Assembly: GCA_023388635.1 (NCBI GenBank)
Contig: JAEWFW010000023.1
Location: forward strand, 1 to 42,727
DNA length: 42,727 bases
Origin: Bacillota bacterium
Lineage (GTDB): Bacteria > Bacillota > Bacilli > Desulfuribacillales > Desulfuribacillaceae
Direction of reading: 5' to 3'
The notes under the pieces are model-generated. The model was not told the DNA's origin and did no database searches. It saw nothing but the letters and a program-made list of their open reading frames with translations. This document shows, in pieces, positions 15,441 to 23,531 of this stretch. The first letter of the stretch is position 1, and every line of letters starts with the position of its first letter. A program made the translations under genes and the position numbers.

Positions 15441-15552
15441 ATATCTTCTCTCATCCGGACTGTACCGTCGGCTCTGGAATTTCACCAAATCAACCATTGC
15501 TGGCTCGTGGGCTGTACCACCGGTCGGGAATTGCACCCTACCCCGAAGATAT
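15441..15552 (-). promoter_or_regulatory. FMN riboswitch (RFN element)
   Basis: Read on the minus strand, closing stem GATATCTTC (near 15552) pairs with GAAGATAT (near 15441). Conserved RFN blocks lie in order between them: TTCGGGGTAGGGTGCAATTC, CCGACCGGTGGTA, AGCCCACGAGC, GATTTGGTGAAATTCC, AGAGCCGACGGTACAGTC and GGATGAGAGAAGATA. The match to the consensus is close throughout. It lies 78 bases before ribU, and FMN binding should reduce ribU expression. A short GGTG/CACC hairpin followed by AGTTTTTT just downstream (about 15412-15433) is a possible expression-platform terminator. Confidence 0.95.
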
Positions 15553-15575
15553 TTCGGTATTCACTTATGTGAAAT

Positions 15576-15604
15576 ATAATACTCTTTTTCTCATCTATTT
15601 TCAA
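15576..15604 (-). promoter_or_regulatory. Promoter driving the FMN riboswitch and ribU
   Basis: On the minus strand TTGAAA (15599-15604) and TATTAT (15576-15581) are 17 bases apart, about 25 bases before the riboswitch. The -35 box overlaps the stop codon of the upstream DMT-family gene, so ribU has its own start site inside a compact arrangement. Confidence 0.7.
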
Positions 15605-16551
15605 CTATGATTTTTACATTCGGCATTGTTTTTTGCAAAATACCTCTTTATCTCTAACGTCGTTCGCTGCTCGGACAGTAACAGCCCTGCCAGTGTAAAT
15701 ATAATTCCGAATACCGCGATTCCTGAGATTCTCTCTTGAAGCACGATTGCAGATGTAATGACAGTGATTACCGGAACCATGTATATATAAACACTTGTCC
15801 GTATCGCTCCCAAAATCTTGACGGCAGAATTCCATGACGCAAAGCAAAGTGCAGACGCCCCAAACCCTAAAAACAAGATGTTAAACAGATTGACCGGCTG
15901 CACTAACTGGTGTATGTCGGGATTGAAGTCAAACAAAAATAACGCAGGAATCATAAACACTAATCCATATGAGAAAATCCTCCGTGTCATCTGAATCGTA
16001 TTGTATTGAAATTCACCTATCTTTTTAGTGAGAATTGAATAAATACCCCATGTAATCGTCGCAAGCACTGCCAACAAATCACCGAACAGATTCATCTCTA
16101 AAACGAATTTTCCATTAAAACTGATGAGAAATATCCCGACAATTGCAAAGACGAAGCCTACAAAAAATTGCATTCTCAGCTTCTCACCCTTCAAAAATAG
16201 ATGAGCAAAAATCGCAATGAAAAACGGGGCAATCGAAGCAATAACGCCGACATTAGAAGCCAGTGTATATGTCAAAGCAATATTTTCTAGCAGAAAATAC
16301 AGTGTAACACCACATAGACCTGCCGCCGCAAAGTACAATTCCTGTTTTCTGTCTTTAATCACCAGCCTGCGTGGATATGCAAGCGACAGAGCCATCCAGC
16401 CGAGCACAAACCTGATAAATAGTATTTCAATCGGTGAAAAAGACAGTAAAAGTATCTTCGTCGATATAAAAGTAGTTCCCCAGATAAAAACTGTGATCAA
16501 CGCAAGTGCATGTCCCATAACATTCTGTTTTTCAGTTATATTCCCAGTCAT
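15601..16551 (-). CDS. EamA/DMT-family transporter
   Basis: This 316-residue protein has ten predicted transmembrane helices in two EamA repeats: about residues 12-145 with WGTTFISTKILL, and 158-295 with TWGIYSILTKK. It belongs to the drug/metabolite transporter superfamily, whose members export amino acids, nucleobases or other metabolites; the substrate cannot be inferred. The usual family length fits. The start ATG is about 13 bases after AAAGGAGC, a long spacing, and an ATG at codon 12 is an alternative. An extended -10 sequence TGGTATACT lies upstream on the minus strand (16616-16624). Confidence 0.87.
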   Translation of the reverse strand: MTGNITEKQNVMGHALALITVFIWGTTFISTKILLLSFSPIEILFIRFVLGWMALSLAYPRRLVIKDRKQELYFAAAGLCGVTLYFLLENIALTYTLASNVGVIASIAPFFIAIFAHLFLKGEKLRMQFFVGFVFAIVGIFLISFNGKFVLEMNLFGDLLAVLATITWGIYSILTKKIGEFQYNTIQMTRRIFSYGLVFMIPALFLFDFNPDIHQLVQPVNLFNILFLGFGASALCFASWNSAVKILGAIRTSVYIYMVPVITVITSAIVLQERISGIAVFGIIFTLAGLLLSEQRTTLEIKRYFAKNNAECKNHS

Positions 16552-16664
16552 AAAATTCTTTAATGCTCCTTTGGCATATATCGCTAGTTGTGAGTGTTAT
16601 TGAAAATATTCATATAGTATACCATACACCACATTATTTTGATTGTATGATATTGCTTTTCGAC

Positions 16665-16709
16665 AAAAAATACCCCTATCAGGAATATGATACTATCCTG
16701 CTAGAGGTA
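16665..16709 (-). terminator. Terminator after the truncated sigma factor gene
   Basis: On the minus strand TACCTCTAGCAGGA (16696-16709) pairs with TCCTGATAGGGGTA (16671-16684) with two non-Watson-Crick positions, followed by TTTTTT (16665-16670). It is a strong intrinsic terminator about 30 bases after the sigma gene stop. Confidence 0.85.
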
Positions 16710-16736
16710 TACAGCACTTTTATGAGATTGAAATAT

Positions 16737-17174
16737 TTAATTTCTAAAATCAGTGATGATATCCTGTTTCCCCGAAACAGGTGATCCATCACCATTTTTG
16801 GCAATTCGTTCTACCTCTCTATCAATTGCCGCCTCTTCCGCACTTTTTGAGGCTGGAACACATTCATCCAGTTCTTCCAGCACAGATATAAATTTTCCGC
16901 CACCACGTTTTTGCGCTTTTCTTGCGTTGAATTTATCAAAAGACAGATTACGCGTGATTCTTCCAAAAAATAAGGACAGCTTATTCGGACGCTGCGGCGG
17001 TAGAGCACTCCATGCCTTTAGCCATGTATCATTGACACACTCGTCGGAATCTCCCTTATCACTCAAAATGTTATAAGCAATTGCAAAACAATACGTTCCA
17101 TATTTTTGTGCAGATTCCGAAATAGCTGATTCCGTTCGCTGCCAATAGAGATCGATAATTTCCTCATCGTTCAC
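16737..17174 (-). CDS. ECF sigma factor fragment lacking region 4
   Basis: This 145-residue protein has a full sigma region 2 (about 10-90): the YWQRTESAI helix, 'ECVNDTWLKAWSALPP' and 'FFGRITRNLSFDKFNARKA', then the basic GGGK segment typical of a Firmicute ECF group. The linker ECVPASKSAEEAAIDREVERIA stays family-like up to about residue 122. Region 4, the -35-binding helix-turn-helix of about 60 residues, is missing and is replaced by about 22 unrelated residues encoded by a long palindrome. Transcription initiation by itself is therefore unlikely. It could be a decayed gene or a region-2-only protein. The start is GTG with GGGAGGC nine bases upstream, and the original terminator remains after the stop. 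Confidence 0.8.
   Translation of the reverse strand: MNDEEIIDLYWQRTESAISESAQKYGTYCFAIAYNILSDKGDSDECVNDTWLKAWSALPPQRPNKLSLFFGRITRNLSFDKFNARKAQKRGGGKFISVLEELDECVPASKSAEEAAIDREVERIAKNGDGSPVSGKQDIITDFRN
16753..16792. repeat. Long nested palindrome inside the sigma fragment tail
   Basis: GTGATG (16753-16758) and CATCAC (16787-16792) enclose CCTGTTTC (16763-16770) and GAAACAGG (16774-16781), with a three-base loop. The hairpin sits exactly where sigma region 4 is lost. On the plus strand a T-run follows (CATTTTTG), so it could terminate antisense transcripts. It may be a small inserted palindromic element or a deletion scar. Confidence 0.6.
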
Positions 17175-17254
17175 TTTGCTCGCCTCCCTTCCACAGATAA
17201 AAGCTCCTTCATTGATATAGACGACAAAATACCGGAAAGGTTATTTTATTGCGA

Positions 17255-18712
17255 TCAATCAATCCACGCCTGCCGCAAAAGCGATACTGCTGTCTCAATT
17301 TCCGCCTGTGGAATGCTGGAAAAGTACAGCGGCAGACGCTTTGTCGGTAATTTACTGGTTTCTCCGATGGAGTATTCCTCCATAAACGATACACGGCATC
17401 CAGATGCCCTCGCTCTTTGCTTCAATTCATCCACATCTTTATCTGTTGTAATATCTACTATGACAAATAGCCCTGATCCCACATCCTGTATTCCGGCGCT
17501 GTTGCCAAAATTCTTGCGAATTGCCGCTACAAACTGCTGGCGTTTCTCCTGATAGCGCTTACGCAAACGGCGTATCTGCCGCTCCATATGACCATCCTCC
17601 ATAAACCTCCATAGAGCCAATTGCTCTGTCGTCGATGCCGCTTGGTTGTACAATCCTGCCCCTTGATGAAAACGCTCCATCAATTCCATCGGCAAAACTA
17701 CATAACTAATGCGGATTGACGGTGGCATAAACTTCGAAAACGAACCGAGATAAATCACGCGCTCCGCCATATCAAGACCCTTCAATGCAGGGATTGGTCG
17801 TCCATAATAGCGAAACTCGCTGTCATAGTCGTCTTCAATAATCAAGCCATCGACGGCGTTTACCCATGACAGCAAACGATTGCGTTTACCGATCGGCATA
17901 ATCATCCCTGTCGGGAATTGATGAGAAGGGCTTACATAGACCAACTTTGCCGCACTTTGCGCAAGTGCATCAATATCAATCCCGTCCTGCTGCATACTGA
18001 TCGGAACGATCTTGTAATCATGGTCGGCAAATACTCTGCGTCCGTTTTTAAATCCTGGGTCTTCAAATGCTATACTGCGGTAGTCCTTTTTTAGAATACT
18101 GCACAATGTCGCCAACAAGCTCTGGACACCGGGGCCAATCACGATCTGCTCAGCCGTTGCAGCCACGCCGCGTGATTGACGAATATACCGCGCAATCTGT
18201 ACGCGCAATTCATATTCCCCCTGGGCATGCCCATACCGCATCAAACGCTCCGCTTCCGTAAGTGCCTTTCCCAAATAGCGCTTCCACAAGCTAAAATCGA
18301 ATCCCCCCGGATCCATCTCGCCAGAGGAAAAGTCGTAGCGCACTCCCGATATATCCGATGCCGCTTCAAGTCCGTTGGCGTGTCTGATTGCACGTCCGTT
18401 TACATTTCCGCTTGCATTTCCAAGCATCACTTGCGGTGTGAAGTCTGTTCTAAGCGGTATCTCCATCTGCTCCAGATGCGCCACTGTATAACGCGAGCGG
18501 TCGGCATTTTCGATGTAGCCCTCACTTAACAACTGATCATATGCCTTTTCGACCGTAATTTTGCTAATCGACAATTCTTTCGCTAACCCTCGAATCGAAG
18601 GCAGCTTTTCCGCAAAGCACATTTTCCCCGACTCAATTTCCCTTTTAAAATAATCATAAATCTGCATATACATCGGTCGCTGCTTGCTGCTGTCGACAAA
18701 GATTGGATTCAT
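17255..18712 (-). CDS. pdxR: PdxR-type MocR regulator (GntR HTH plus aminotransferase)
   Basis: This 485-residue protein has a GntR winged-helix domain (about 1-75; PMYMQIYDYFKREIESGK and LPSIRGLAKELSISKITVEKAY) fused through a linker to a fold-type I aminotransferase-like domain (about 120-485). The presumed PLP lysine is in YLGSFSKFMPPSIRISY, with the cofactor Asp region LIIEDDYDSEFRY. Proteins of this architecture divergent from pyridoxal kinase or PLP synthase genes are PLP-sensing regulators of vitamin B6 supply. Here pdxK starts divergently 136 bases away, so control of pdxK is the natural reading. It does not look like an active transaminase in context. Confidence 0.88.
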   Translation of the reverse strand: MNPIFVDSSKQRPMYMQIYDYFKREIESGKMCFAEKLPSIRGLAKELSISKITVEKAYDQLLSEGYIENADRSRYTVAHLEQMEIPLRTDFTPQVMLGNASGNVNGRAIRHANGLEAASDISGVRYDFSSGEMDPGGFDFSLWKRYLGKALTEAERLMRYGHAQGEYELRVQIARYIRQSRGVAATAEQIVIGPGVQSLLATLCSILKKDYRSIAFEDPGFKNGRRVFADHDYKIVPISMQQDGIDIDALAQSAAKLVYVSPSHQFPTGMIMPIGKRNRLLSWVNAVDGLIIEDDYDSEFRYYGRPIPALKGLDMAERVIYLGSFSKFMPPSIRISYVVLPMELMERFHQGAGLYNQAASTTEQLALWRFMEDGHMERQIRRLRKRYQEKRQQFVAAIRKNFGNSAGIQDVGSGLFVIVDITTDKDVDELKQRARASGCRVSFMEEYSIGETSKLPTKRLPLYFSSIPQAEIETAVSLLRQAWID

Positions 18713-18760
18713 TGCATTTCCTCCTCAACCTCAAAACTGTCCCTATCATTTATTATAATT

Positions 18761-18789
18761 TTGTACATTTCAATATGCATGTCTATACT
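18761..18789 (+). promoter_or_regulatory. Promoter of pdxK in the pdxR-pdxK divergent region
   Basis: TTGTAC (18761-18766) and TATACT (18784-18789) are 17 bases apart, about 60 bases before the pdxK start. An ATGCAT palindrome sits in the spacer, and a TATAAT for the opposite strand lies at 18752-18757, leaving room for PdxR to bind across both. Confidence 0.65.
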
Positions 18790-18848
18790 ATATATTAATC
18801 TTATTACTTTTTGAAGCTCACTTTTTGAATGTATTGGAGGAAATACTT

Positions 18849-19649
18849 ATGTTTAAAGCATTGACGATTGCAGGTTCTGATACAAGCGGCGGCGCAGGAA
18901 TCCAAGCCGACCTGAAAACATTTCAAGAATTAGGCGTATACGGTATGAATGCACTCACTGTGCTCGTTGCGCAGAACCCTTTTAACAATTGGGCACACGA
19001 TATCTATCCGATCGACCTCAAGACGATTGAAGCACAAATTGATACTGTACTATCAGGGATCGGTGTCGACGCATTAAAGACAGGTATGCTGCCGACAGCA
19101 GAAATTATTTCTCTCGTAGCAAGAAAATTGAAACAATACAATGTGAAAAATGTCGTCATTGACCCGGTCATGGTTTGCAAAGGTACAGATGCCGTCGTCA
19201 ATCCGGTGGCTGCTGAAACATTGCGTGACGAATTGCTTCCTTTAGCCGATATTGTTACACCGAACATCTATGAAGCAGCACAGCTAAGCGGCATACGCTC
19301 GATCACTTCTGTCGAAGATGTAAAAGAAGTCGCCAAAAAAATTCACGAGCTCGGCGCAAAACATGTTTTCGTAAAAGGCGGTACCAAATTAGGAACTGCC
19401 AATGCCATAGACGTTTTCTACGACGGACAGAATTTTGAGGTCTTTGAATTGCCTTTAATTGATACAAGCTATAACCACGGTGCCGGATGCACTACCGCAG
19501 CCGCCATTACTGCCGGACTTGCCAAAGGACTGAGTCCGCTGGAAGCTGTGACACAGGCAAAAACATTCGTCAACAAAGCAATTGCCCATGGTTTTCAGCT
19601 CAACCAATATGTCGGCTCTGTCTGGCCTGGAGCGCACCGCCTGCCTTAA
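18849..19649 (+). CDS. pdxK: Pyridoxine/pyridoxal kinase
   Basis: This 266-residue ribokinase-fold enzyme is of the ThiD-like pyridoxal kinase group. Features are IAGSDTSGGAGIQADLKTF near the N-terminus, DPVMVCKGTD (about 110) and the anion-hole/catalytic motif YNHGAGCTTAAAI near residue 210, in which the Cys of GAGCT is characteristic of Bacillus-type PdxK that also overlaps HMP kinase. It would phosphorylate vitamin B6 vitamers using ATP. The divergent pdxR supports B6 over thiamin. The ATG at 18849 follows GGAGG by eight bases. A strong terminator follows. Confidence 0.9.
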   Translation: MFKALTIAGSDTSGGAGIQADLKTFQELGVYGMNALTVLVAQNPFNNWAHDIYPIDLKTIEAQIDTVLSGIGVDALKTGMLPTAEIISLVARKLKQYNVKNVVIDPVMVCKGTDAVVNPVAAETLRDELLPLADIVTPNIYEAAQLSGIRSITSVEDVKEVAKKIHELGAKHVFVKGGTKLGTANAIDVFYDGQNFEVFELPLIDTSYNHGAGCTTAAAITAGLAKGLSPLEAVTQAKTFVNKAIAHGFQLNQYVGSVWPGAHRLP

Positions 19650-19716
19650 CGCCGTTTGTTATTGGCAAAATGCCCAGTAAGTTTTTAACAGGAAAGCAAG
19701 CAAAATTTTAAAATAA

Positions 19717-19758
19717 AAGCAAGACAGAACTAAATTGATATGTTCTGCCTTGCTTTTT
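19717..19758. terminator. Bidirectional terminator (pdxK / DUF5658 gene)
   Basis: AAGCAAGACAGAAC (19717-19730) pairs with GTTCTGCCTTGCTT (19742-19755) with one mismatch, flanked by A-run and T-run. It lies between the convergent ends of pdxK and the DUF5658 gene. Confidence 0.85.
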
Positions 19759-19800
19759 CATTGTTTCTATTAAAACTGCATCATTCGCAACTACTAAAAG

Positions 19801-20106
19801 TCAAATCAAAAAAAGATACACTGCCAAATTCCACGTAACAACGAAACCGTACATCACTGCCGAAATCTGAACTGTTCTCCATACCCTAAGAGAGTTTGAA
19901 TGCCGGCGTATCCATAAATAGCCTAGTACGAACAACGGCACTCCCGCTTTTACTAGCAATCCCCAAACAGAATTAATGATTGGCGCTAGTAACAAATTTA
20001 ATTCCATTGCGTTGCCCGTATCCAACACCAGTCTCGTAATAAACAAATCGATCAACGACAAAAGATATACCAACAGTAAACCACAAAACAGCCACACATC
20101 TTTCAA
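19801..20106 (-). CDS. DUF5658-type small membrane protein
   Basis: This 101-residue protein has three hydrophobic segments (about 5-27, 45-65 and 77-100). The pattern LLSLIDLFITRLVLDTGNAMELN matches the DUF5658 family, which has a conserved Asp in helix 1 and an E-x-N motif after it. The TTG start is chosen because GGGGGA lies eight bases upstream and no in-frame ATG fits. It is a single gene convergent with pdxK. The function of the family is unknown. Confidence 0.72.
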   Translation of the reverse strand: MKDVWLFCGLLLVYLLSLIDLFITRLVLDTGNAMELNLLLAPIINSVWGLLVKAGVPLFVLGYLWIRRHSNSLRVWRTVQISAVMYGFVVTWNLAVYLFLI

Positions 20107-20267
20107 ACTTCATTTCCCCCGCATGTACAAAGTATATTTAGTAGAATTATTTCCTTTGTATGGGAAAACTAAACAAATTACAGCAACATTCGTGCTCTAA
20201 CTTGCTCAACCTTGCACCCTGTCCAAAAGTAATATACTATGAAAGAAAAATGCAAGGAGAGCTTCTT

Positions 20268-21185
20268 ATGCAAATAGCAAACTCGGCTCTTATCGGTCTA
20301 GGAGCCGTCGGAACTGTATATGGAAACCTATTACATAAAACATACGGAGAAAAATTCGCCGTAATCGCCGGCGGAAAGCGCGGACAGAAGATCATACAGG
20401 AATGTGTGAAATTAAATCACATTCCTTATTCCCCAAAAGTAATTGCTCCAGAAAATATGGATTATAAAACAGACCTGTTAATCGTCTGTGTCAAAAACCA
20501 TCAACTGGAAGCTGCTATTTCTGATATGAAAAATGTCGTTACCGATACTACGATTATTCTTCCACTGTTGAACGGCATTACTGCCAAAGAAAGACTGAGC
20601 GCTGCTTTTCCCCATGCAACCGTATTGTACGGATTGTCACTGCTGATCGACGGATTACGAACTTCCGAAGGTGTTGTCAACACGAACAACGGTGTCATTC
20701 AGTTCGGTTATGCAAGCAATGAACCTACTATCGCACCGGATGTGCTCGCCATTGAGCGTTATCTCAATCATGCGGGAATTGATACCAAAGTTTTCCCTGA
20801 TATGATTCGCACCGTCTGGCGAAAATGGCTACTCAATGTCGCCTATAATCAAGTATCTGCCGTAACCGGATTTAATTTTTCACAATTGGCAGCTAACGAA
20901 CCGGCAAAAAAACTGATTCATGATGCATTGCTGGAAGTTGTTCAACTTGCAGAAGCTTCACATATTAACCTGACAGCAACCGACGCCGAAGAAATCATCA
21001 AAACGATGGATAGCTTTTCTCCAGACGGAAAAACTTCGATGCTGCAAGACATCGAAGCCAAGCGCTTGACGGAAGTCGACTATTTTTCCGGCACTGTGAT
21101 CGAATACGGTGAACGGCTGAATATACCGACTCCCGTAAATTACGTACTGTATCATATTATCAAATCAATCGAGCAGACATTTTAA
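20268..21185 (+). CDS. panE: 2-dehydropantoate 2-reductase
   Basis: This 305-residue protein is of the ApbA/PanE family. The N-terminal NADP-binding motif is LIGLGAVGTVYG, the catalytic lysine region is VWRKWLLNVAYNQVSAVTG, and SMLQDIEAKRLTEVDYFSGTVIEYG is the conserved C-terminal substrate segment with the Glu of 'TEVDY'. It reduces ketopantoate to pantoate for coenzyme A synthesis. The start at 20268 is chosen because AAGGAGAG lies seven bases upstream and the glycine motif follows at once. No panB or panC is adjacent. Paralogues sometimes act on other 2-oxo acids, so the exact substrate is likely rather than certain. The next gene starts 23 bases on. Confidence 0.85.
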   Translation: MQIANSALIGLGAVGTVYGNLLHKTYGEKFAVIAGGKRGQKIIQECVKLNHIPYSPKVIAPENMDYKTDLLIVCVKNHQLEAAISDMKNVVTDTTIILPLLNGITAKERLSAAFPHATVLYGLSLLIDGLRTSEGVVNTNNGVIQFGYASNEPTIAPDVLAIERYLNHAGIDTKVFPDMIRTVWRKWLLNVAYNQVSAVTGFNFSQLAANEPAKKLIHDALLEVVQLAEASHINLTATDAEEIIKTMDSFSPDGKTSMLQDIEAKRLTEVDYFSGTVIEYGERLNIPTPVNYVLYHIIKSIEQTF

Positions 21186-21208
21186 CCTTAGATTGGAGGT
21201 TATATATT

Positions 21209-21562
21209 ATGACAAAAAAAGATATCGATAAAAAACGCATACAGGAAAAAGCAGTACTCACCAATATGATCGCATTGTATTGCCGCGCTCACCATCAGAC
21301 GGACAAAAAAGGTTCGTTGTGTGACGAGTGCAACGAACTGTTGTCTTACTCTCTTAATCGAGTAGATGTTTGCCCTCTTATGCACGAAAAGACATTTTGT
21401 CAAAATTGCCGTGTCCATTGTTACCAACCACAACCAAGAGAGAAAATTCGCACTATCATGCGCTATTCCGGACCGCGCATGATATTCCGTCACCCGATAA
21501 AAACGCTTCATCATGTGATACTGTCTTTAAAAGAGCGCCATAAACTCAACAAACAAAAGTAA
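21209..21562 (+). CDS. ygbA: YgbA-family (NO-stimulated promoter) Cys-rich protein
   Basis: This 117-residue protein matches the YgbA_NO family across its length: M...YC..HH near residue 25, 'LCDECNELLSYSLNRVDVCP', 'KTFCQNCRVHCYQP' and the C-terminal MRYSGPRMIFRHP. Seven cysteines with His residues suggest a metal centre. In enterobacteria ygbA is induced by nitric oxide through NsrR; its biochemical role is undefined. A TTGGAGG site precedes the ATG. It follows panE closely, and msrAB lies about 2 kb downstream, which gives a loose stress-response setting. Confidence 0.82.
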   Translation: MTKKDIDKKRIQEKAVLTNMIALYCRAHHQTDKKGSLCDECNELLSYSLNRVDVCPLMHEKTFCQNCRVHCYQPQPREKIRTIMRYSGPRMIFRHPIKTLHHVILSLKERHKLNKQK

Positions 21563-21638
21563 TGACGAAACGAATTGTAAATTTTATCCATCTATAACAG
21601 ATAATGCGTGTACTTTATCGTGAGAGGTGTTTATAACT

Positions 21639-22625
21639 ATGAGGAAAAAGTCCGTGCTGTTAATTGGTGTTGCTGCTGTACTTGTCATAGCTGGATTATT
21701 TGTCTACTTAGGCATTTTAGGTTCAAAACCACTCAAATCATTGCAAGCAAAGGAAATTGCATCAATAGAACTTACTCTACTACCGCCTAACATTACCAAT
21801 CGGATTGAAGATCCTGAGCAGATACAACAAATTACAAACGCTCTCAATAAAATTGTAATCTACGAAAAAAACGATGCGTGGGGAGATTACGATGGACAAT
21901 ACATCCACTTTGCCCTATCGATGAAATCGGGGGAAACGATCGAAGTCGGCACGAACAATTCTTTTTTTACAATAGACGGTCAAGGCTATAGGACAAAATA
22001 CGCACCTGCTCAAGAGCTGAGCATTTTAGGGAATAGCCTAACCCCACAAACCGGTCAAAACGATCAACCTCTCAGCGTGACTGACTTAGAAGAATTCATT
22101 GGACTGTCACAAAAAGAAATCGTTGATATTCTCGGCAAACCACTCGGTTCATTATCCGGTCTCTGGGGCGACATCTATCCACTCGACGACCAGACAACTT
22201 TTACTGTATACTATGACGAAAATGGGGTTGTAAATCACATCAGATCAGGCAATACTGTCATCCCTGCCGCAAATTCCGATGTCGTGATAGCAATCAAACA
22301 AGAGACGCTCACTCCATCTGGCGCAACATTAATCTTTACCAATAATTCAGACTTAGAATATACTTATGGAGAATCTTTTGTAATACAAAGAAAATCGAAC
22401 GATCAATGGCAGAATGTGACGACTATAATCGACAATTACGGATTTAACGATATCGGCTATATACTGGAAGGCAAGCAAACAAGAGAAATGGATGTCAAGT
22501 GGGAGTGGCTTTACGGTAAACTCGAGTCTGGAGAATACCGCATTACCAAAGATATCATTTTTGTAAGAGATGCCGGGGATTTGGATATCTATCATCTGTC
22601 GGCGGAATTTGAAATCAACACGTGA
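21639..22625 (+). CDS. Membrane-anchored protein, DUF5301-like plus Ig-like domain
   Basis: This protein of about 328 residues has an N-terminal signal anchor (RKK then about 22 hydrophobic residues, no lipobox). An extracytoplasmic domain at about 35-135 (IASIELTLLPPN, YDGQYIHFALSM, GQGYRTKYAPAQELSILGN) resembles DUF5301-type ligand-binding modules. A middle segment follows (about 150-215, 'LGKPLGSLSGLWGDIYP'), then a beta-rich domain (about 225-325) like the Ig-like modules with LIFTNNSDLEYTYGESFVIQR. It is probably a surface sensor or adhesion-type protein, but no function can be assigned. The ATG at 21639 is preferred for the GAGAGGTG site nine bases upstream. Confidence 0.68.
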   Translation: MRKKSVLLIGVAAVLVIAGLFVYLGILGSKPLKSLQAKEIASIELTLLPPNITNRIEDPEQIQQITNALNKIVIYEKNDAWGDYDGQYIHFALSMKSGETIEVGTNNSFFTIDGQGYRTKYAPAQELSILGNSLTPQTGQNDQPLSVTDLEEFIGLSQKEIVDILGKPLGSLSGLWGDIYPLDDQTTFTVYYDENGVVNHIRSGNTVIPAANSDVVIAIKQETLTPSGATLIFTNNSDLEYTYGESFVIQRKSNDQWQNVTTIIDNYGFNDIGYILEGKQTREMDVKWEWLYGKLESGEYRITKDIIFVRDAGDLDIYHLSAEFEINT

Positions 22626-22641
22626 CTTTAGGGGTGCATAA

Positions 22642-23472
22642 ATGACCAAACATACGGCAAATACTAACAACAATAATTTAGTCACAGAGCTGACAATCGA
22701 TTGTGAAAAGTGTAGCGGATTATGCTGCGTCGCTCTATACTGTACTAAAACCGATGGCTTTCCTGCTGATAAACCATCTGGGGAACCTTGCAAAAACCTT
22801 ATGCCGGATTTTCGCTGTGCTATTCACCCTCAATTGTCGCAAAAAGGTATGAAAGGTTGCTTAGCGTATGATTGCTTTGGCGCAGGGCAAAAAGTAACTC
22901 AGCATTGTTATCCAAACAGCACCTGGCAGACTAATCCCGCCCAAGCACAGGAAATCTTCGATACTTTTCTGGTCGTATTTCAGCTCCATCAGATGGCATG
23001 GTATCTACTTGATGCATTATCTATCGTTGAAGACCAATCTTTAAAATCGACTATCGAAGCACTGCTTGCTAAAAATCAGCAAATGACGTCACAACCACCG
23101 GAGAAAATTTTGCACTTAGATATAGAAAGCTACAAATTAGAAGTCAATCAAGTACTTAAAAAAATCAGCGAAATGATCGCCAATCATTCCGCCGAGCGCA
23201 AGCAAACTAAAGATTTTCTCGGAAAAAACTTCAAACGAGCGAACTTAGACGGCAGAGACTTTATCGGAGCGTTGTTGATAGCAGCCAATCTTGAGGGGTG
23301 CAGTTTACGTAAAACGAATTTTTTAGCAGCCGATATGCGTGATACAAATATCAAGAATACAGACTTGAGCAGCAGTATATTTTTGACACAAATGCAAATA
23401 AACTCAGCAAAAGGAAATGTAAACACGAAACTCCCGACAAATTTATCACATCCATCGACCTGGCTGGAATAA
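22642..23472 (+). CDS. Cys-cluster and pentapeptide-repeat protein
   Basis: This is a 276-residue soluble protein. The first 90 residues contain at least ten cysteines (CEKCSGLCC, then CKN, RCAIH, GCLAYDC and HCYP), reminiscent of YkgJ-type metal-binding clusters. A helical middle region is followed by a C-terminal run of about eight pentapeptide repeats (about 195-255; A(N/D)LDG, ANLEG, CSLRK, TNFLA, ADMRD, TNIKN, TDLSS) forming a short right-handed beta-helix. An AGGGGTG ribosome site follows the upstream stop by a few bases, so it is co-transcribed with the preceding gene. Metal binding is inferred and the role is unknown. Confidence 0.75.
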   Translation: MTKHTANTNNNNLVTELTIDCEKCSGLCCVALYCTKTDGFPADKPSGEPCKNLMPDFRCAIHPQLSQKGMKGCLAYDCFGAGQKVTQHCYPNSTWQTNPAQAQEIFDTFLVVFQLHQMAWYLLDALSIVEDQSLKSTIEALLAKNQQMTSQPPEKILHLDIESYKLEVNQVLKKISEMIANHSAERKQTKDFLGKNFKRANLDGRDFIGALLIAANLEGCSLRKTNFLAADMRDTNIKNTDLSSSIFLTQMQINSAKGNVNTKLPTNLSHPSTWLE

Positions 23473-23531
23473 TGATTGTTATAGGTATAATCGTTATATT
23501 TATAATTAATCTTTAAAGGAGGGTAACATAT

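Noticed and set aside
15422..15610. A 62-codon plus-strand reading frame
   Set aside because: It is the reverse complement of the FMN riboswitch and has no ribosome site.
17255..18712. Free-standing aminotransferase
   Set aside because: The N-terminal GntR domain and divergent pdxK show a MocR-type regulator.
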